DNA of 37,133 nucleotides from Methanomassiliicoccaceae archaeon COG_1. Lineage in GTDB: Archaea; Thermoplasmatota; Thermoplasmata; Methanomassiliicoccales; Methanomethylophilaceae. The translations under genes were made by a program, and so were the position numbers. Positions 26,133 to 35,900 of the stretch are shown here, piece after piece. The first letter of the stretch is position 1, and each line of letters opens with the position of its first letter. Under the pieces are notes generated by a model, which saw only the letters and a program-made list of their open reading frames with translations, was not told the origin of the DNA and did no database searches. The DNA lies in contig JAQQTI010000006.1 of assembly GCA_028561875.1 (NCBI GenBank), forward strand, positions 1 through 37,133, written 5' to 3'.

Positions 26133-27766
26133 GACGACTGCCTCCCCTCGGCCTCGGGGTCCTTGGGGACGACGAGTACGGAGTCCTTCGCCGCCTCCTC
26201 CCTGTTCCTCTCGATCCACTCCTTCACGGGGACGGAGAACCTCCTCTCGGTCTCCTCGCGGAGGCAGATGCCGCTGTTGTAGGCGCAGAACGGGACGATC
26301 CTGCAGTCGGGCGTGACGTAGTGGATGGAGCACCTGCGGACCCTCTCGAAGTCGTAGTTGTGCCCGTCCTGGAAGTGCATTGCGCCGACGTACATCATGC
26401 CCCATGAGAACTTCGCCAGGGTCTTCTTGGACCTCCTGCTCATGATGGACAGCAGGGTCTGCACGAGGAGGGCCTTCGTCATGCCCTCCGGCATCCTCTC
26501 CTCGATCAGACAGTTGTCCAGGAGCTTCTTCACCTTGAGGGCGGTGAGCTTCTTGAACCTGGCCTGCTCCGCCTTGGCGGCGATGTCGTCGAGGCCCTTC
26601 GTGAACCTCTCCACGTCGATGAACTCCGGCATGGGGGTGACGTTCTCCTTGTCGTCGATGAACAGGTAGGTGGCCAGGCCGCAGTGCGGGTGGGTGGGGA
26701 AGGTTATCTTGTTGGTCCCGAGGATGATCGAGGCGTAGTTGGAGATGCCGGACACCACGGGCACGGGGTACCAGTCGTTCATGTTGGTGTAGCCGGTCTC
26801 CTCGTTGACGCACCTCGCCACGTCGGTGAGGGTTATCCTGCCCTCGCTGACCTCCTCGCGGGTGACGCGGCCGGTGAAGGCGACGGGCTGGTAGTTGACC
26901 CCCCTGACGACGTCCCTGTTCTTGATGGCGTACCGGAGGATGTCGCCGATCTGCGTGTCGTTCAGGCCGTGGACGGTGGTCACGACGAGGACGATGGAGG
27001 GCGAGTGGCCGGTCTCGGCCTTGAGCCTCCGGCAGTTCCCGATTACGCTCTGCTTGACCTCCCACATCTTCCTCCCCCGGGAGCGCATGTAGATGTCGTC
27101 GTCCAGGCCGTCGAACTGGAGGTAGATGGTGTTCATGCCCGCCCGGGCGCAGGCCTTGAGGAACCCGTAGTCGGCGGCGAACTTGATGCCGTTGGACGCG
27201 ACCTGGACCTGGGCGAACCCCCTCTCCTTGGCCATCCGGATGGCCTTGATGACATGGGGGGACACGGTGGGCTCGCCCCCGGAGAACTGCACCGCGGTGC
27301 ACTTGATGGGCTCCTCGGCGCGGAGGGCGTCGAGCATCCTCCCGATGGCCGCCACGTCGGGCTCGTACACGTAACCCTGGTCCGCCGCGTTGGCGAAGCA
27401 GATCGGGCAGTGCATGTTGCACCTGTTGGTGAGGTCGATGTTGGCGAGGGCGGTCGGCGAGAGCATGTCGACGCGCTCCCCGTCGATGACCACGTTGACG
27501 TTCTCCCCCTCCCCGAGGGAGTCGTCCATAGGGTTCCTCAGCCCGGTCCCGTCCTTGGCGTACCCCTCGGCTTCGAGGTACTTCTTGGCGTCGGACCAGT
27601 AGATGTCGTCGAAGCGCCCGTGCTCGGGGCACTCCTTCTCCATGAAGACTTTCCCATCCTTCTCGTAAATGGTAGCCTCCAGCTTCTTCCCGCATTCGGG
27701 GCATAGGGATTTGGTCCTCTTCGGCAGACCCACAGGCGCCGAATAAGGCCTTACGGTGGCACACAT
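26129..27766 (-). CDS. tes: Radical SAM protein, tetraether lipid synthase (Tes)-like
   Basis: 545 aa. Members of this family (Tes; M. jannaschii MJ0619, M. acetivorans homologue) join two archaeol chains into tetraether lipids. Seen here: N-terminal rubredoxin-like knuckle LCPECGKK...ECPEHG (Cys22, Cys25, Cys46), the radical SAM cluster motif C116-x3-C120-x2-C123 in NRCNMHCPICFANA, QFSGGEPTVS (SAM-binding GGEP), a C-terminal cysteine set (RRCSIHYVTPDCRIVPFCAY then NSGIC) fitting auxiliary clusters. Length matches the family. ATG at 27766 lies ~25 bases from a TATA box, leaderless. Coupled by ATGA to ferredoxin and then geranylgeranyl reductase. Other radical SAM roles in the same family cannot be excluded. 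Confidence 0.85.
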   Translation of the reverse strand: MCATVRPYSAPVGLPKRTKSLCPECGKKLEATIYEKDGKVFMEKECPEHGRFDDIYWSDAKKYLEAEGYAKDGTGLRNPMDDSLGEGENVNVVIDGERVDMLSPTALANIDLTNRCNMHCPICFANAADQGYVYEPDVAAIGRMLDALRAEEPIKCTAVQFSGGEPTVSPHVIKAIRMAKERGFAQVQVASNGIKFAADYGFLKACARAGMNTIYLQFDGLDDDIYMRSRGRKMWEVKQSVIGNCRRLKAETGHSPSIVLVVTTVHGLNDTQIGDILRYAIKNRDVVRGVNYQPVAFTGRVTREEVSEGRITLTDVARCVNEETGYTNMNDWYPVPVVSGISNYASIILGTNKITFPTHPHCGLATYLFIDDKENVTPMPEFIDVERFTKGLDDIAAKAEQARFKKLTALKVKKLLDNCLIEERMPEGMTKALLVQTLLSIMSRRSKKTLAKFSWGMMYVGAMHFQDGHNYDFERVRRCSIHYVTPDCRIVPFCAYNSGICLREETERRFSVPVKEWIERNREEAAKDSVLVVPKDPEAEGRQSS

Positions 27767-27790
27767 ATGGGCATAGCCAACGGGCGTTCC

Positions 27791-27799
27791 CTTATAATG
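27791..27799 (-). promoter_or_regulatory. TATA box for the tes/ferredoxin/reductase operon
   Basis: ATTATAAG on the minus strand, 25-33 bases before the ATG at 27766, leaderless spacing. Part of a 133-base divergent spacer. Confidence 0.65.
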
Positions 27800-27832
27800 T
27801 TATCGTGCGCGGGAGGAGGCGGGCGCTGGCTC

Positions 27833-27840
27833 CTTATTTA
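27833..27840 (+). promoter_or_regulatory. TATA box for the lamin-tail surface protein
   Basis: TTATTTAA, giving a start near 27863 and a leader of ~35 bases to the ATG at 27900. Confidence 0.55.
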
Positions 27841-27899
27841 AGACGGCCCCGTACATGTAGTGCCCGCCCAATATATCCGGCCGCGGCGCATGCTTCCCC

Positions 27900-30800
27900 A
27901 TGAACCGCATAAGGTCAGGAATGCGCCGCGGGAGGGACCGCGGCAACATGCCGTTCGCGCTCGTCGCCATCACGGTGCTCCTGCTGGCGTCCGCCTACGG
28001 GGTGGTGGCCGCACGGGCCGAGGAGGCCGGCGAGCGGGCCGGCAACGTGGGGACGGAGATAGACCTCATAGACGAGTCGGCCGGCAACATCCGGAGGTTC
28101 ATCGAGCGCGGGCTGGGGGAGATAGTCTTCGGCATCAGCACCGACAGGGGCCTGGGGGGCATGGCGGAGAGGTCGGAAGCCTTCGGCGCGAGGGCCGCGG
28201 ATTGGCTGGACTTCCAGTTCCCGGCGGAGGACTCGGGCGTCAGGGCCACCATCAAAAGCTACGATCTGGCACTGGGCTCGGAGAAGCTCCGCGCCCCGGG
28301 GGCGCTGTCCCCCGCGGAGGGATACGTGCCAGCCTATCTCGTCGCCGAGGGGACGGTGACCGCCGTGTTCGAGTCCGACACCGGCCGCTCGGAGAGGACG
28401 CTCGGGATCCGCTCCGACGGGAGCTGCGCCCTGCCGCTGGCACTGAGCGCTGGATCGATGTTCTCGGAGGCCGTGAACGGGGAGGGGTCGGTGATCGGGC
28501 AGATGATGACGTACCAGCTCGCCGCCCTCGCGCAGACCCGCGTGCTTAACGGCTACGGCGCCAGCGCCCGGTACGGGGAGCGCTCGGTGGACGCCATCCT
28601 CACCGCGGAGGATGCGCGGCAGGCGTACCGCAACGCCCTCTCCGCCGCCGAGGCGATCTACTTCCGCAGCACCGACGACGGCTCGGCGTTCGAGGGGGAG
28701 GTCGACATGGCGAAGGCGTTCGTCGCCCCGGACGGCTACGTGGAGGTGGACCTCAACGCCGTCTACTCGCAGATGCTGTCCGCCCACTCCGTCGGGATCG
28801 CCGACCACCTCTTCGACTACTTCCTCGGGAACAAGGCCCTGAGGGTCGTCGACGGGATGGAGGACGGGCTGAGGAACGCGTGGGGCAGCTTCACGTCGTG
28901 GCTCACCGGGAGGGACGCCTTCTCCGCCGCGCCGTACATCCGCGAGGTCCTCCCCGACGGGGACTTCGACCTCCGTTCCGGGGAGTTCTTCCTGCTGGAA
29001 GCCGAGGTGAACGGCGCGCCGCTCGCCATACCCGTCCCGTACCCGGAGGTGGACCTCCTCGGTTCGCGCATCGTGAAGCGCTTCAAGGCGGAGTACGCGG
29101 AGGACACCAACGTCTACCGCGAGACGATACAGAGGGTCGTCAATCGCGCCGTGCAGGAGATCGCCCGCCGCGGCCCCCTCGAGAAGGCGCGGTTCCCGGT
29201 GGGGGGCCCGGAAACCTACGCGGAGATACTCTCGGCAAGGGTCACCGAGCGTCTCGACGGCGGAGCGCGGGCGTTCGAGGAGTGCGCCGCGAGGGCCATG
29301 GCGGAGGACCGCTTCCCCGACCAGTTCCGGGCGGCGATATACGGGAAAATCATGGAGAACCGCGACTCCCTCTTCAGGTACGACATATGGTCGTTCTCGG
29401 AGGGGGCCTACCCCGCCATCGCGGAGGCCGTCGGGGGGTACGCGGAGGGGCACCCGGAGATCGGCGAGGTCGATGTGGGATCGGCGGTGGAGTCCATCCT
29501 CCAGACGGAGGCGTTCGCCGAGGCGCACCGGAGGTACCGCGGCGACGTGGACAGGCTGATGGAGGGCCTCGAGCCCCTGGGCCGCTGGGGCTCTTCCCGC
29601 CCGAACATCGTCGAGAGGGTGCTCGGCGGGATCCTCAGGGGCGGCATGCTGGCGGCGGAGTGCGTCGTCGGCCTCGAGCCGTACGTCGGGAGGATCTGCG
29701 AAGAGTTCGCGGACAGCATATCCGCCACCCCGTACAGCGGGTTCACCGAGTTCCCGGCCGAGGGGGACTTCCCGCTCAACGAGGACGGCAGCGTCCGCGA
29801 GGCGCTGAGGGTGTCGGCCCGCGCCGACCCCGCCGTGACCGTCCTCCCCCCGGACCCGCGGGAGAGCACGCACCTCACATCCCTCCGGCGTAGCGACATG
29901 TCCGCCTTCAGCACGGTGATCCCCGTGAAGGTGAGGGACTCCTTCGCCTACGGCCTGGAGACCTCCGGCCTGCTGATGAGGGGGCTCGGCATCGCCGACT
30001 CCGCCGCCGGCGGCCGGGTGTCGTTGGACCTCGAGGTCAAGGTCCCGGTGGTCTCGGCGTGGCGCCTCTTCGGGGTGGACTATACCGAGACGGCCACCGT
30101 CGCCGACGACCTCGCCCGTGTCGCTGCCGCCGCCCTCGAGCCCGTGCTCGAACCGCTGCGCAAGGCCATGCGCGTGGCGCAGGAGATGTTCGCGAAGATC
30201 CGCGACGCGGTGGCTGAGGCGGGGAACAAGGTCGCCGAGCACATGGCGGGGCTGTACGAGAGGATCCTCCGCCCGCTCGAGAGGCTGCGGAGCGCCGTGG
30301 AGGGCAGGCTCGGCAGCACCTTCGTGCAGTCCCTCAAGACGATGCTGGACATCACGAAGGGCAGTCAGAAGGTGCACCTGAACCTCGCGGGGTTCGCCAT
30401 CACGCTGGAGTTCGACGCGGAGACGCTGGGGAGGTACACGAAGAGCCTGGTCCGCGCCGAGATGGCGACGGGCGGCGACGGGCGGGGGGTGAGCGCTTAC
30501 ATCGACGTCAAGGCGAGGGGGCACGGGCCCTACACCCCCGTCGTGGTCGGCGGGTTCGCCATCACTCGGGACGGCTGGTCCCTGTCGGGGGACATCGACC
30601 CGACGATGGAGACCACCGGGCGCCTGCTCACGGTGAGCGGCACCGTCCACGGCATCTCCGTCGACGCGGTGATGCCCGACCTCGTGCAGTACCGCGAGGC
30701 GGGCGTGGCCCTCTCCGACGTCCCCGGCCTCGGGGCCGTGCTTTCCAACCTCCCCTCCCCGGTCCCGGGGACGAGGCTCGCCGTCGACGCCGGCCTGTCC

Positions 30801-31895
30801 CTGAAGTACGCCGCGCCGGTCACGAGAGGGGTGCTGATCAACGAGTTCGAATCCAACCCGGAGGGGGGCGACGCGGACAACGAGTGGGCGGAGATCGTGA
30901 ACCTCACGTCGTCCCCCGTCGACCTGAGCGGGTGGACGGTGGTCGAGTCGGCGGGAGGCCGTGCGCATTCCTTCCCGGACGGCGCCGTCCTGCAGCCGGG
31001 GTCGCGGACGGTCGTGCGTTTCGGCGGGAGCTTCCTGATGAACAGGAGCGAGTCGCTCGCGCTGTACGACCCCGACGGCCGGAAGGTGGACTCGACGCCG
31101 CCTCTCAAGGACGGCGCCAACGACTCCCGCACCTGGCAGAGGGGGTTCGACGGGTCCACAGAGTGGGTGTTCCACGAGGGCACGCCCGGCGAGAGGAACA
31201 GGGGAGGCCTCCTCGGGAAGGACGGGATGATCCCCCTGCAGGCGGCGGAGATGGTCAAGAACGCCGCCGCGAAGGCGATGGGGGAGATGAAGAAGGCGCG
31301 CAGCATGGAAGCGCTCGGCGAGCTGTTCAGGCGCGCCGTGCTCTACGCCGTCGACGACGGCATCGGCCGCCTCGCGTCCTGCCTCGTCGAGGCAACGGCG
31401 TACGTGAGGGTGGGGATCGGCGACGCGTCGTCCTCGGCTGGCGTGGACTTCATGGTATACCTCAGGGTGGGCGAGAGGTTTGCGGGCGACATGCTGCGGT
31501 TCGTCGCCGGGCGCGCCCTGGAGCTGTTCCTCCACTACGACGACCCGTACAAGGTGGACCTCGGGACGGCGGCCGCGGAGGACGTGTACCTCGGCGTGTC
31601 GGTCTTCGCCGCCGTCTCCGCCCCGTCGTTCCTCGGGAGGACGGGCGAGGAGGTGGACCTCGGGGTGGATGTCTCCTGCAACATCGCGTCGATAGGCGCG
31701 GTGTTCGGGAAGGAGTGGGGCGTGCCGAACGTCGCCGTCGGGGTGGTCCTCCGCCACTGCCCGTCAGCGGCCGTACCCCCGGCGCTCGGCGCAGACCCGT
31801 CGATGCTCTCGGACCTTTGGCTCCTCAGGATCTCGTTCAGGCCGGCGGGAGGGGGTGCCAGAGGCGGGCCCCCTCCTGTGCCAGGTTGCGGATGA
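27900..31895 (+). CDS. Giant secreted protein with pilin-like N-terminus and lamin-tail domain
   Basis: 1331 aa. A basic N-terminus (RRGRDRGN) followed by MPFALVAITVLLLASAYGVV resembles archaeal pilin-like or TadE-like membrane segments that remain as an anchor. Most of the protein is unrecognised, helix-rich extracellular sequence; ~730-830 is a strong coiled-coil or helical bundle (ALEPVLEPLRKAMRVAQEMF, KVAEHMAGLYERILRPLERL). Residues ~978-1100 are a lamin-tail domain (GVLINEFESNPEGGDADNEW; AEIVNLTSSPVDLSGWTVVE), a small Ig-like fold found in secreted archaeal and bacterial proteins. Further beta-rich sequence follows (VDFMVYLRVGERFAGDML). Alternative start at 27921. The last ~20 residues are Gly/Pro-rich and may not be native. 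Single gene; function unknown, likely cell surface. Confidence 0.85.
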   Translation: MNRIRSGMRRGRDRGNMPFALVAITVLLLASAYGVVAARAEEAGERAGNVGTEIDLIDESAGNIRRFIERGLGEIVFGISTDRGLGGMAERSEAFGARAADWLDFQFPAEDSGVRATIKSYDLALGSEKLRAPGALSPAEGYVPAYLVAEGTVTAVFESDTGRSERTLGIRSDGSCALPLALSAGSMFSEAVNGEGSVIGQMMTYQLAALAQTRVLNGYGASARYGERSVDAILTAEDARQAYRNALSAAEAIYFRSTDDGSAFEGEVDMAKAFVAPDGYVEVDLNAVYSQMLSAHSVGIADHLFDYFLGNKALRVVDGMEDGLRNAWGSFTSWLTGRDAFSAAPYIREVLPDGDFDLRSGEFFLLEAEVNGAPLAIPVPYPEVDLLGSRIVKRFKAEYAEDTNVYRETIQRVVNRAVQEIARRGPLEKARFPVGGPETYAEILSARVTERLDGGARAFEECAARAMAEDRFPDQFRAAIYGKIMENRDSLFRYDIWSFSEGAYPAIAEAVGGYAEGHPEIGEVDVGSAVESILQTEAFAEAHRRYRGDVDRLMEGLEPLGRWGSSRPNIVERVLGGILRGGMLAAECVVGLEPYVGRICEEFADSISATPYSGFTEFPAEGDFPLNEDGSVREALRVSARADPAVTVLPPDPRESTHLTSLRRSDMSAFSTVIPVKVRDSFAYGLETSGLLMRGLGIADSAAGGRVSLDLEVKVPVVSAWRLFGVDYTETATVADDLARVAAAALEPVLEPLRKAMRVAQEMFAKIRDAVAEAGNKVAEHMAGLYERILRPLERLRSAVEGRLGSTFVQSLKTMLDITKGSQKVHLNLAGFAITLEFDAETLGRYTKSLVRAEMATGGDGRGVSAYIDVKARGHGPYTPVVVGGFAITRDGWSLSGDIDPTMETTGRLLTVSGTVHGISVDAVMPDLVQYREAGVALSDVPGLGAVLSNLPSPVPGTRLAVDAGLSLKYAAPVTRGVLINEFESNPEGGDADNEWAEIVNLTSSPVDLSGWTVVESAGGRAHSFPDGAVLQPGSRTVVRFGGSFLMNRSESLALYDPDGRKVDSTPPLKDGANDSRTWQRGFDGSTEWVFHEGTPGERNRGGLLGKDGMIPLQAAEMVKNAAAKAMGEMKKARSMEALGELFRRAVLYAVDDGIGRLASCLVEATAYVRVGIGDASSSAGVDFMVYLRVGERFAGDMLRFVAGRALELFLHYDDPYKVDLGTAAAEDVYLGVSVFAAVSAPSFLGRTGEEVDLGVDVSCNIASIGAVFGKEWGVPNVAVGVVLRHCPSAAVPPALGADPSMLSDLWLLRISFRPAGGGARGGPPPVPGCG

Positions 31896-31916
31896 CGCGA
31901 ATCGCTTCCGACAAAG

Positions 31917-31925
31917 CATAATATT
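31917..31925 (+). promoter_or_regulatory. TATA box for the nog1/polC operon
   Basis: CATAATATT, about 33-41 bases before the ATG at 31958. A start near 31946 would leave a very short leader that just contains the GGAGG at 31945-31949, so the start may lie slightly further upstream. Confidence 0.55.
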
Positions 31926-31944
31926 CGGGTTGGCGATGGCGTAG

Positions 31945-31949
31945 GGAGG
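31945..31949 (+). promoter_or_regulatory. Ribosome-binding site of the NOG1-type GTPase
   Basis: GGAGG eight bases before the ATG at 31958, a full anti-16S match; it decides the start over later in-frame ATGs. Confidence 0.6.
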
Positions 31950-31957
31950 ACGAGAGA

Positions 31958-32992
31958 ATGGACGCCCTGAATACGAAGATCCCGACGGTGCTGTCGGCCG
32001 AGGAGCTCGCCGACAAGGTATTCAAGAGAGCGGCCAAGATATCGAAGAACGGCAGCGACGCCCTGGACACCAGGAAGAAGACCGCGCTGGCTCGCGTCAC
32101 CGCCGCCGGCGACGTCGCCTCCGCGACCCTGTACGGGTACGTGCAGAAATTCCCCCGGATCGAGAAGTCCGAGGACTTCTTCCCGGAGCTGGTGGACGTC
32201 ATCGTCGGCATCGACCGCTATAAGAAGGCCCTCGGCGCCCTCAACTGGGCCGCCGGCCGGGCGGACATGCTTAAGAACCAGGCCCTGGGAGAGATAAGGA
32301 GGACCAAGGACCCCGGCAGGATCGAGGCGGTCAGGAAGGGGTTCTACGGCCGCCTCGGCTCGTACATGGAGCAGGTCGCCCCCGACCTGCTCTTCCTCCA
32401 GGAGGCCAAGAACAAGTTCAGGCAGCTCCCGTACATCGACCCCGGGGTACCGACGGCCGTCATCGCCGGGTTCCCCAACGTGGGCAAGAGCAGCCTGGTC
32501 ACGTACATCAGCACGGCCGACCCGCAGATCGCCCCCTACCCGTTCACCACCAAGGGCATCACGGTGGGGCACATCGAGGACGGGTGGAGGAAGTACCAGA
32601 TAGTCGACACGCCCGGCCTCCTCGACAGGGATTTCGAGGAGCGGAACGACATCGAGAAGCAGGCCGTCCTGGCGCTCAGGTACCTCACCGACGTCATGGT
32701 GTTCATGCTAGATCCCTCCGAGACCTGCGGGTACGAGATGGGGAGGCAGGAGAGGCTGCTCGCCAACATCACGGCCAACTTCCCCAGCGTGCCGATGGTC
32801 GTGGTCGAGAGCAAGAAGGACGTCCTCGACAGGGGCAACGGCACCGAGCGTCTCCGCCGCCACCGGGGCGGGATGGAGGAGTTCCGGGACTCCTCGTCGC
32901 GCGGCTCCGCGAGGTGTCCGAGCGGCGCGCGCGGGAGGGCGGGCGGGGAGGCGGCCCTGGATGGCGCGAGATCGCGGCCAGCGACGAGATGA
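31958..32992 (+). CDS. NOG1-type GTP-binding protein, frameshifted in its last ~45 codons
   Basis: 344 aa as written. NOG1 GTPases act in large ribosomal subunit assembly. Residues 1-160 are the helical NOG1 N-domain; then the G domain: G1 GFPNVGKSS (~170), G2 region PYPFTTKGI, G3 DTPGLLDRD, and G4-like ESKKD (S-K-K-D rather than N-K-x-D). From about 32845 the native sequence moves between frames: SAATG..GMEEFRD, then LLVARLREVSERRAREGG, require missing bases in the G/C runs near 32850, 32872 and 32888. As written the tail after DRGNGTE is therefore wrong, although the stop TGA at 32990-32992 does overlap the polC start (ATGA) as a true coupled stop would. Confidence 0.85.
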   Translation: MDALNTKIPTVLSAEELADKVFKRAAKISKNGSDALDTRKKTALARVTAAGDVASATLYGYVQKFPRIEKSEDFFPELVDVIVGIDRYKKALGALNWAAGRADMLKNQALGEIRRTKDPGRIEAVRKGFYGRLGSYMEQVAPDLLFLQEAKNKFRQLPYIDPGVPTAVIAGFPNVGKSSLVTYISTADPQIAPYPFTTKGITVGHIEDGWRKYQIVDTPGLLDRDFEERNDIEKQAVLALRYLTDVMVFMLDPSETCGYEMGRQERLLANITANFPSVPMVVVESKKDVLDRGNGTERLRRHRGGMEEFRDSSSRGSARCPSGARGRAGGEAALDGARSRPATR

Positions 32993-35900
32993 GGGCTTAC
33001 TTCAAGAGGCTCAACGACGACGCCGAGGAGTGCTGGATCGCCGAAACGGCGAGGGCGCAGGGCAAGGACCCGCAGACGTTCGTCGAGATCCCCCGCGCCG
33101 AGGACCTGGCCTCCCGCGTGGAGGAGCTCCTCTCCGACTACCAAGTCGAGGGGGTGGCGGACCTCATCCGCTCCATGACGGAGGAGTACGGGAACCGCGA
33201 GATCGTCGCCATCAAGGTGGCCGAGGAGTACGCCAAGCGCCCCGCGGAGAGCACCGAGAGGGCGCTCGACCGCGCCGTCCGCATAGGCCTCGCCATCATC
33301 ACCGAGGGCATCCTCGTCGCGCCCCTCGAGGGCATAGCGTGCACGAAGATAGGGCACAACGACGACGGCTCCACCTTCGCCGACCTCGTGTTCGCCGGGC
33401 CCATCAGGGCGTCGGGCGGTACCGGGCAGGCCATGTCGGTGCTCATCTGCGACGTCGTCAGGCAGGTCCTCGGCATCGGGAGGTACATCCCCACCGAGGG
33501 CGAGGTCAACAGGTTCGACGAGGAGATCCCCCTCTACAAGCAATGCCAGCACCTGCAGTTCGTCCCGACCTCCGAGGAGATCAGGACCATCGTCAGCGAG
33601 TGCCCGGTCATGGTCGACGGCGAAGGCACCGAGCAGACGGAGATCTCCGGGTTCAGAGACCTGCCGCGCATCGCCACGAACAGGGTGAGGGGGGGCGCCT
33701 GCCTGGTCATCGCCGAGGGCATGTGCCTCAAGGCGTCGAAGATCAAGAAGCACGTCGACAGGCTCGGCATCGAAGGCTGGGACTTCATCGGGAAGTACCT
33801 CGACATGCACAAGGCGGTCGACGCCGGGGGCGAGGAGAAGAAGAAGGTCGTCGAACCCGCCGAGAAGTACCTGAAAGACATGGTGGCGGGCAGGCCGATC
33901 TTCGGCCATCCCTGCCGCGTCGGCGGCTTCCGCCTGAGGTACGGCAGGGCGAGGACCTCCGGGCTCGCCTCCCTCGCCTACAACCCGGCGAGCATGTACG
34001 CCATGGACGAGTTCATGGCCCTGGGCACGCAGCTCAAGATCGAACGCCCGGGGAAGGCCTGCGTCGTTACGCCGGTGAACGCCATCGAGGGTCCCAGCGT
34101 ACTGCTCGACAACGGCGACCTCGTCTACTGCGGGACGAAGGAGGAGTACCTGGCCGTGAGGCCCCGGGTGCGCGAAATCGTCGACAACGGCGAGATCCTC
34201 GTGCCGTTCGGGGAGTTCTGCGAGAACAACCACGTGCTCGTGCCCTGCGGCTACACCCTGGAGTGGCACAAGCAGGAGCTCCTCGCGAGGGCGGGGTCCC
34301 TGCCGGACGACTGGCGCGACCCGACCTACGACAGGTCCAAGGAGATGTCGGCGCGGTACGGCGTCCCGCTCCACCCGAAGTTCAACCTGTTCTGGTCGGA
34401 CGTGGCGATGGCGGGGCTGACCTCCCTGCGCGCACACCTGGCCGGGGAGGGTGGCGTGGAGGGCGGGTGCGCCTGCATCCCCGCGGACAAGGGGGCGAAG
34501 GAGACGCTCGTGGAGCTCGGAGCGCTGCACAAGGTGAGGGGCGGGAAGGTCGTCGTCGACGCCCGCTACACGCGGCCCATGCTCGACTGCCTGGGACTGA
34601 GGGAGGAGGGCGGGAGGATCGCTGAGGCGAGGCCCTTCGCCGGCGGCGAGCCGCTCGCGGCCGCCTCCGCCGCCGCGGGCTACGAGGTCCGCGCCCGGGC
34701 GATGACCCGCATAGGCACGAGGATGGGGCGCCCGGAGAAGGCGAAGGAGCGGGCGGGGCAGCCCCTCGTCCAGTGCCTCTTCGCACTCAACGAGCCCGAT
34801 TCGAAATCGGACGTGAAGGACACGGCGGCGGCCGAGAAGCACCTCGCGGGGAAGGCGAACCTCAGCGGCCCCGTGCGCGACCTGAACGTCGAGATGGGCG
34901 CCCGCCGGTGCCCCGAGTGCGGCGAGGAGACCTACCGCTGCTGGTGCCGCAAATGCGGCGTCCACACCGCGCCGTTCGAGAAGCGCCGCCCCGACAGCGG
35001 CCCGGCCACCGTGAAGGTCGACGTCGCGCAGGAGTACGCCGACGCCCTCGCCTTCCTCGGCGAGCAGGACACCAGAACCGCCCTCAAGTGCACCGACAGG
35101 CTGACCTCGCGGAGGAAGACCCCGGAGGCCATGGAGAAGGGCATCCTCCGCAGGAAGCACGGCATCTCCATCTTCCGCGACGGCACCGTCCGTTACGACA
35201 TGACCGACATCCCGCTCACGCATTTCCGCCCGCGGGAGATCGGCCTCTCCGTGGAGAGGGCGCGCGAGCTGGGCTACGCCCGCGACTGGAACGGCGACCC
35301 GCTCACCGACCCGGAGCAGATCGTGGAGCTGAAATGCCAGGACATCATCCCGGCGAAGGACTGCGGGAACTACATGGTGAGGGTCGCGCAGTTCATCGAC
35401 GACGAGCTCGAGGAGCTCTACGACCTGCCCCGCTACTACAACGCGCAGAACCGCGCCGACCTCATCGGGAGGATCGCCTTCGGCCTCGCCCCGCACACCT
35501 CGGGATGCATCCTCTGCAGGATCATCGGCTACGCCGACGTGAAGGGCTGCTACGGTCACCCCTTCTACCACGCCTCGAAGAGGAGGAATTGCGACGGCGA
35601 CGAGGATTGCATCATCCTCGCCCTCGACGGGCTGCTGAACTTCTCCAAGCTCTTCCTGCCGGACAGGAGGGGGGGCCTCATGGACAGCCCGCTCGTCCTC
35701 ACCACCAGGCTCGACCCGAACGAGATAGACAAGGAGGCTCAGAACATCGACTGCCTGAGGGAGTATCCGCTCGAGCTGTACGAGGCGGCCATGGACATGC
35801 GGGACCCGAGGACGATCGAGGGGGCGATGGACCTCGTCGGGGGCAGGATCGGCACGCCGGCGCAGTACGAGGGGCTCGGCTACACCCACGACACCCCCGA

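Noticed and set aside
27915-31757. 1280-codon open frame antisense to the lamin-tail protein
   Set aside because: Same composition effect; the plus strand has signal segment, lamin-tail domain and TATA box.
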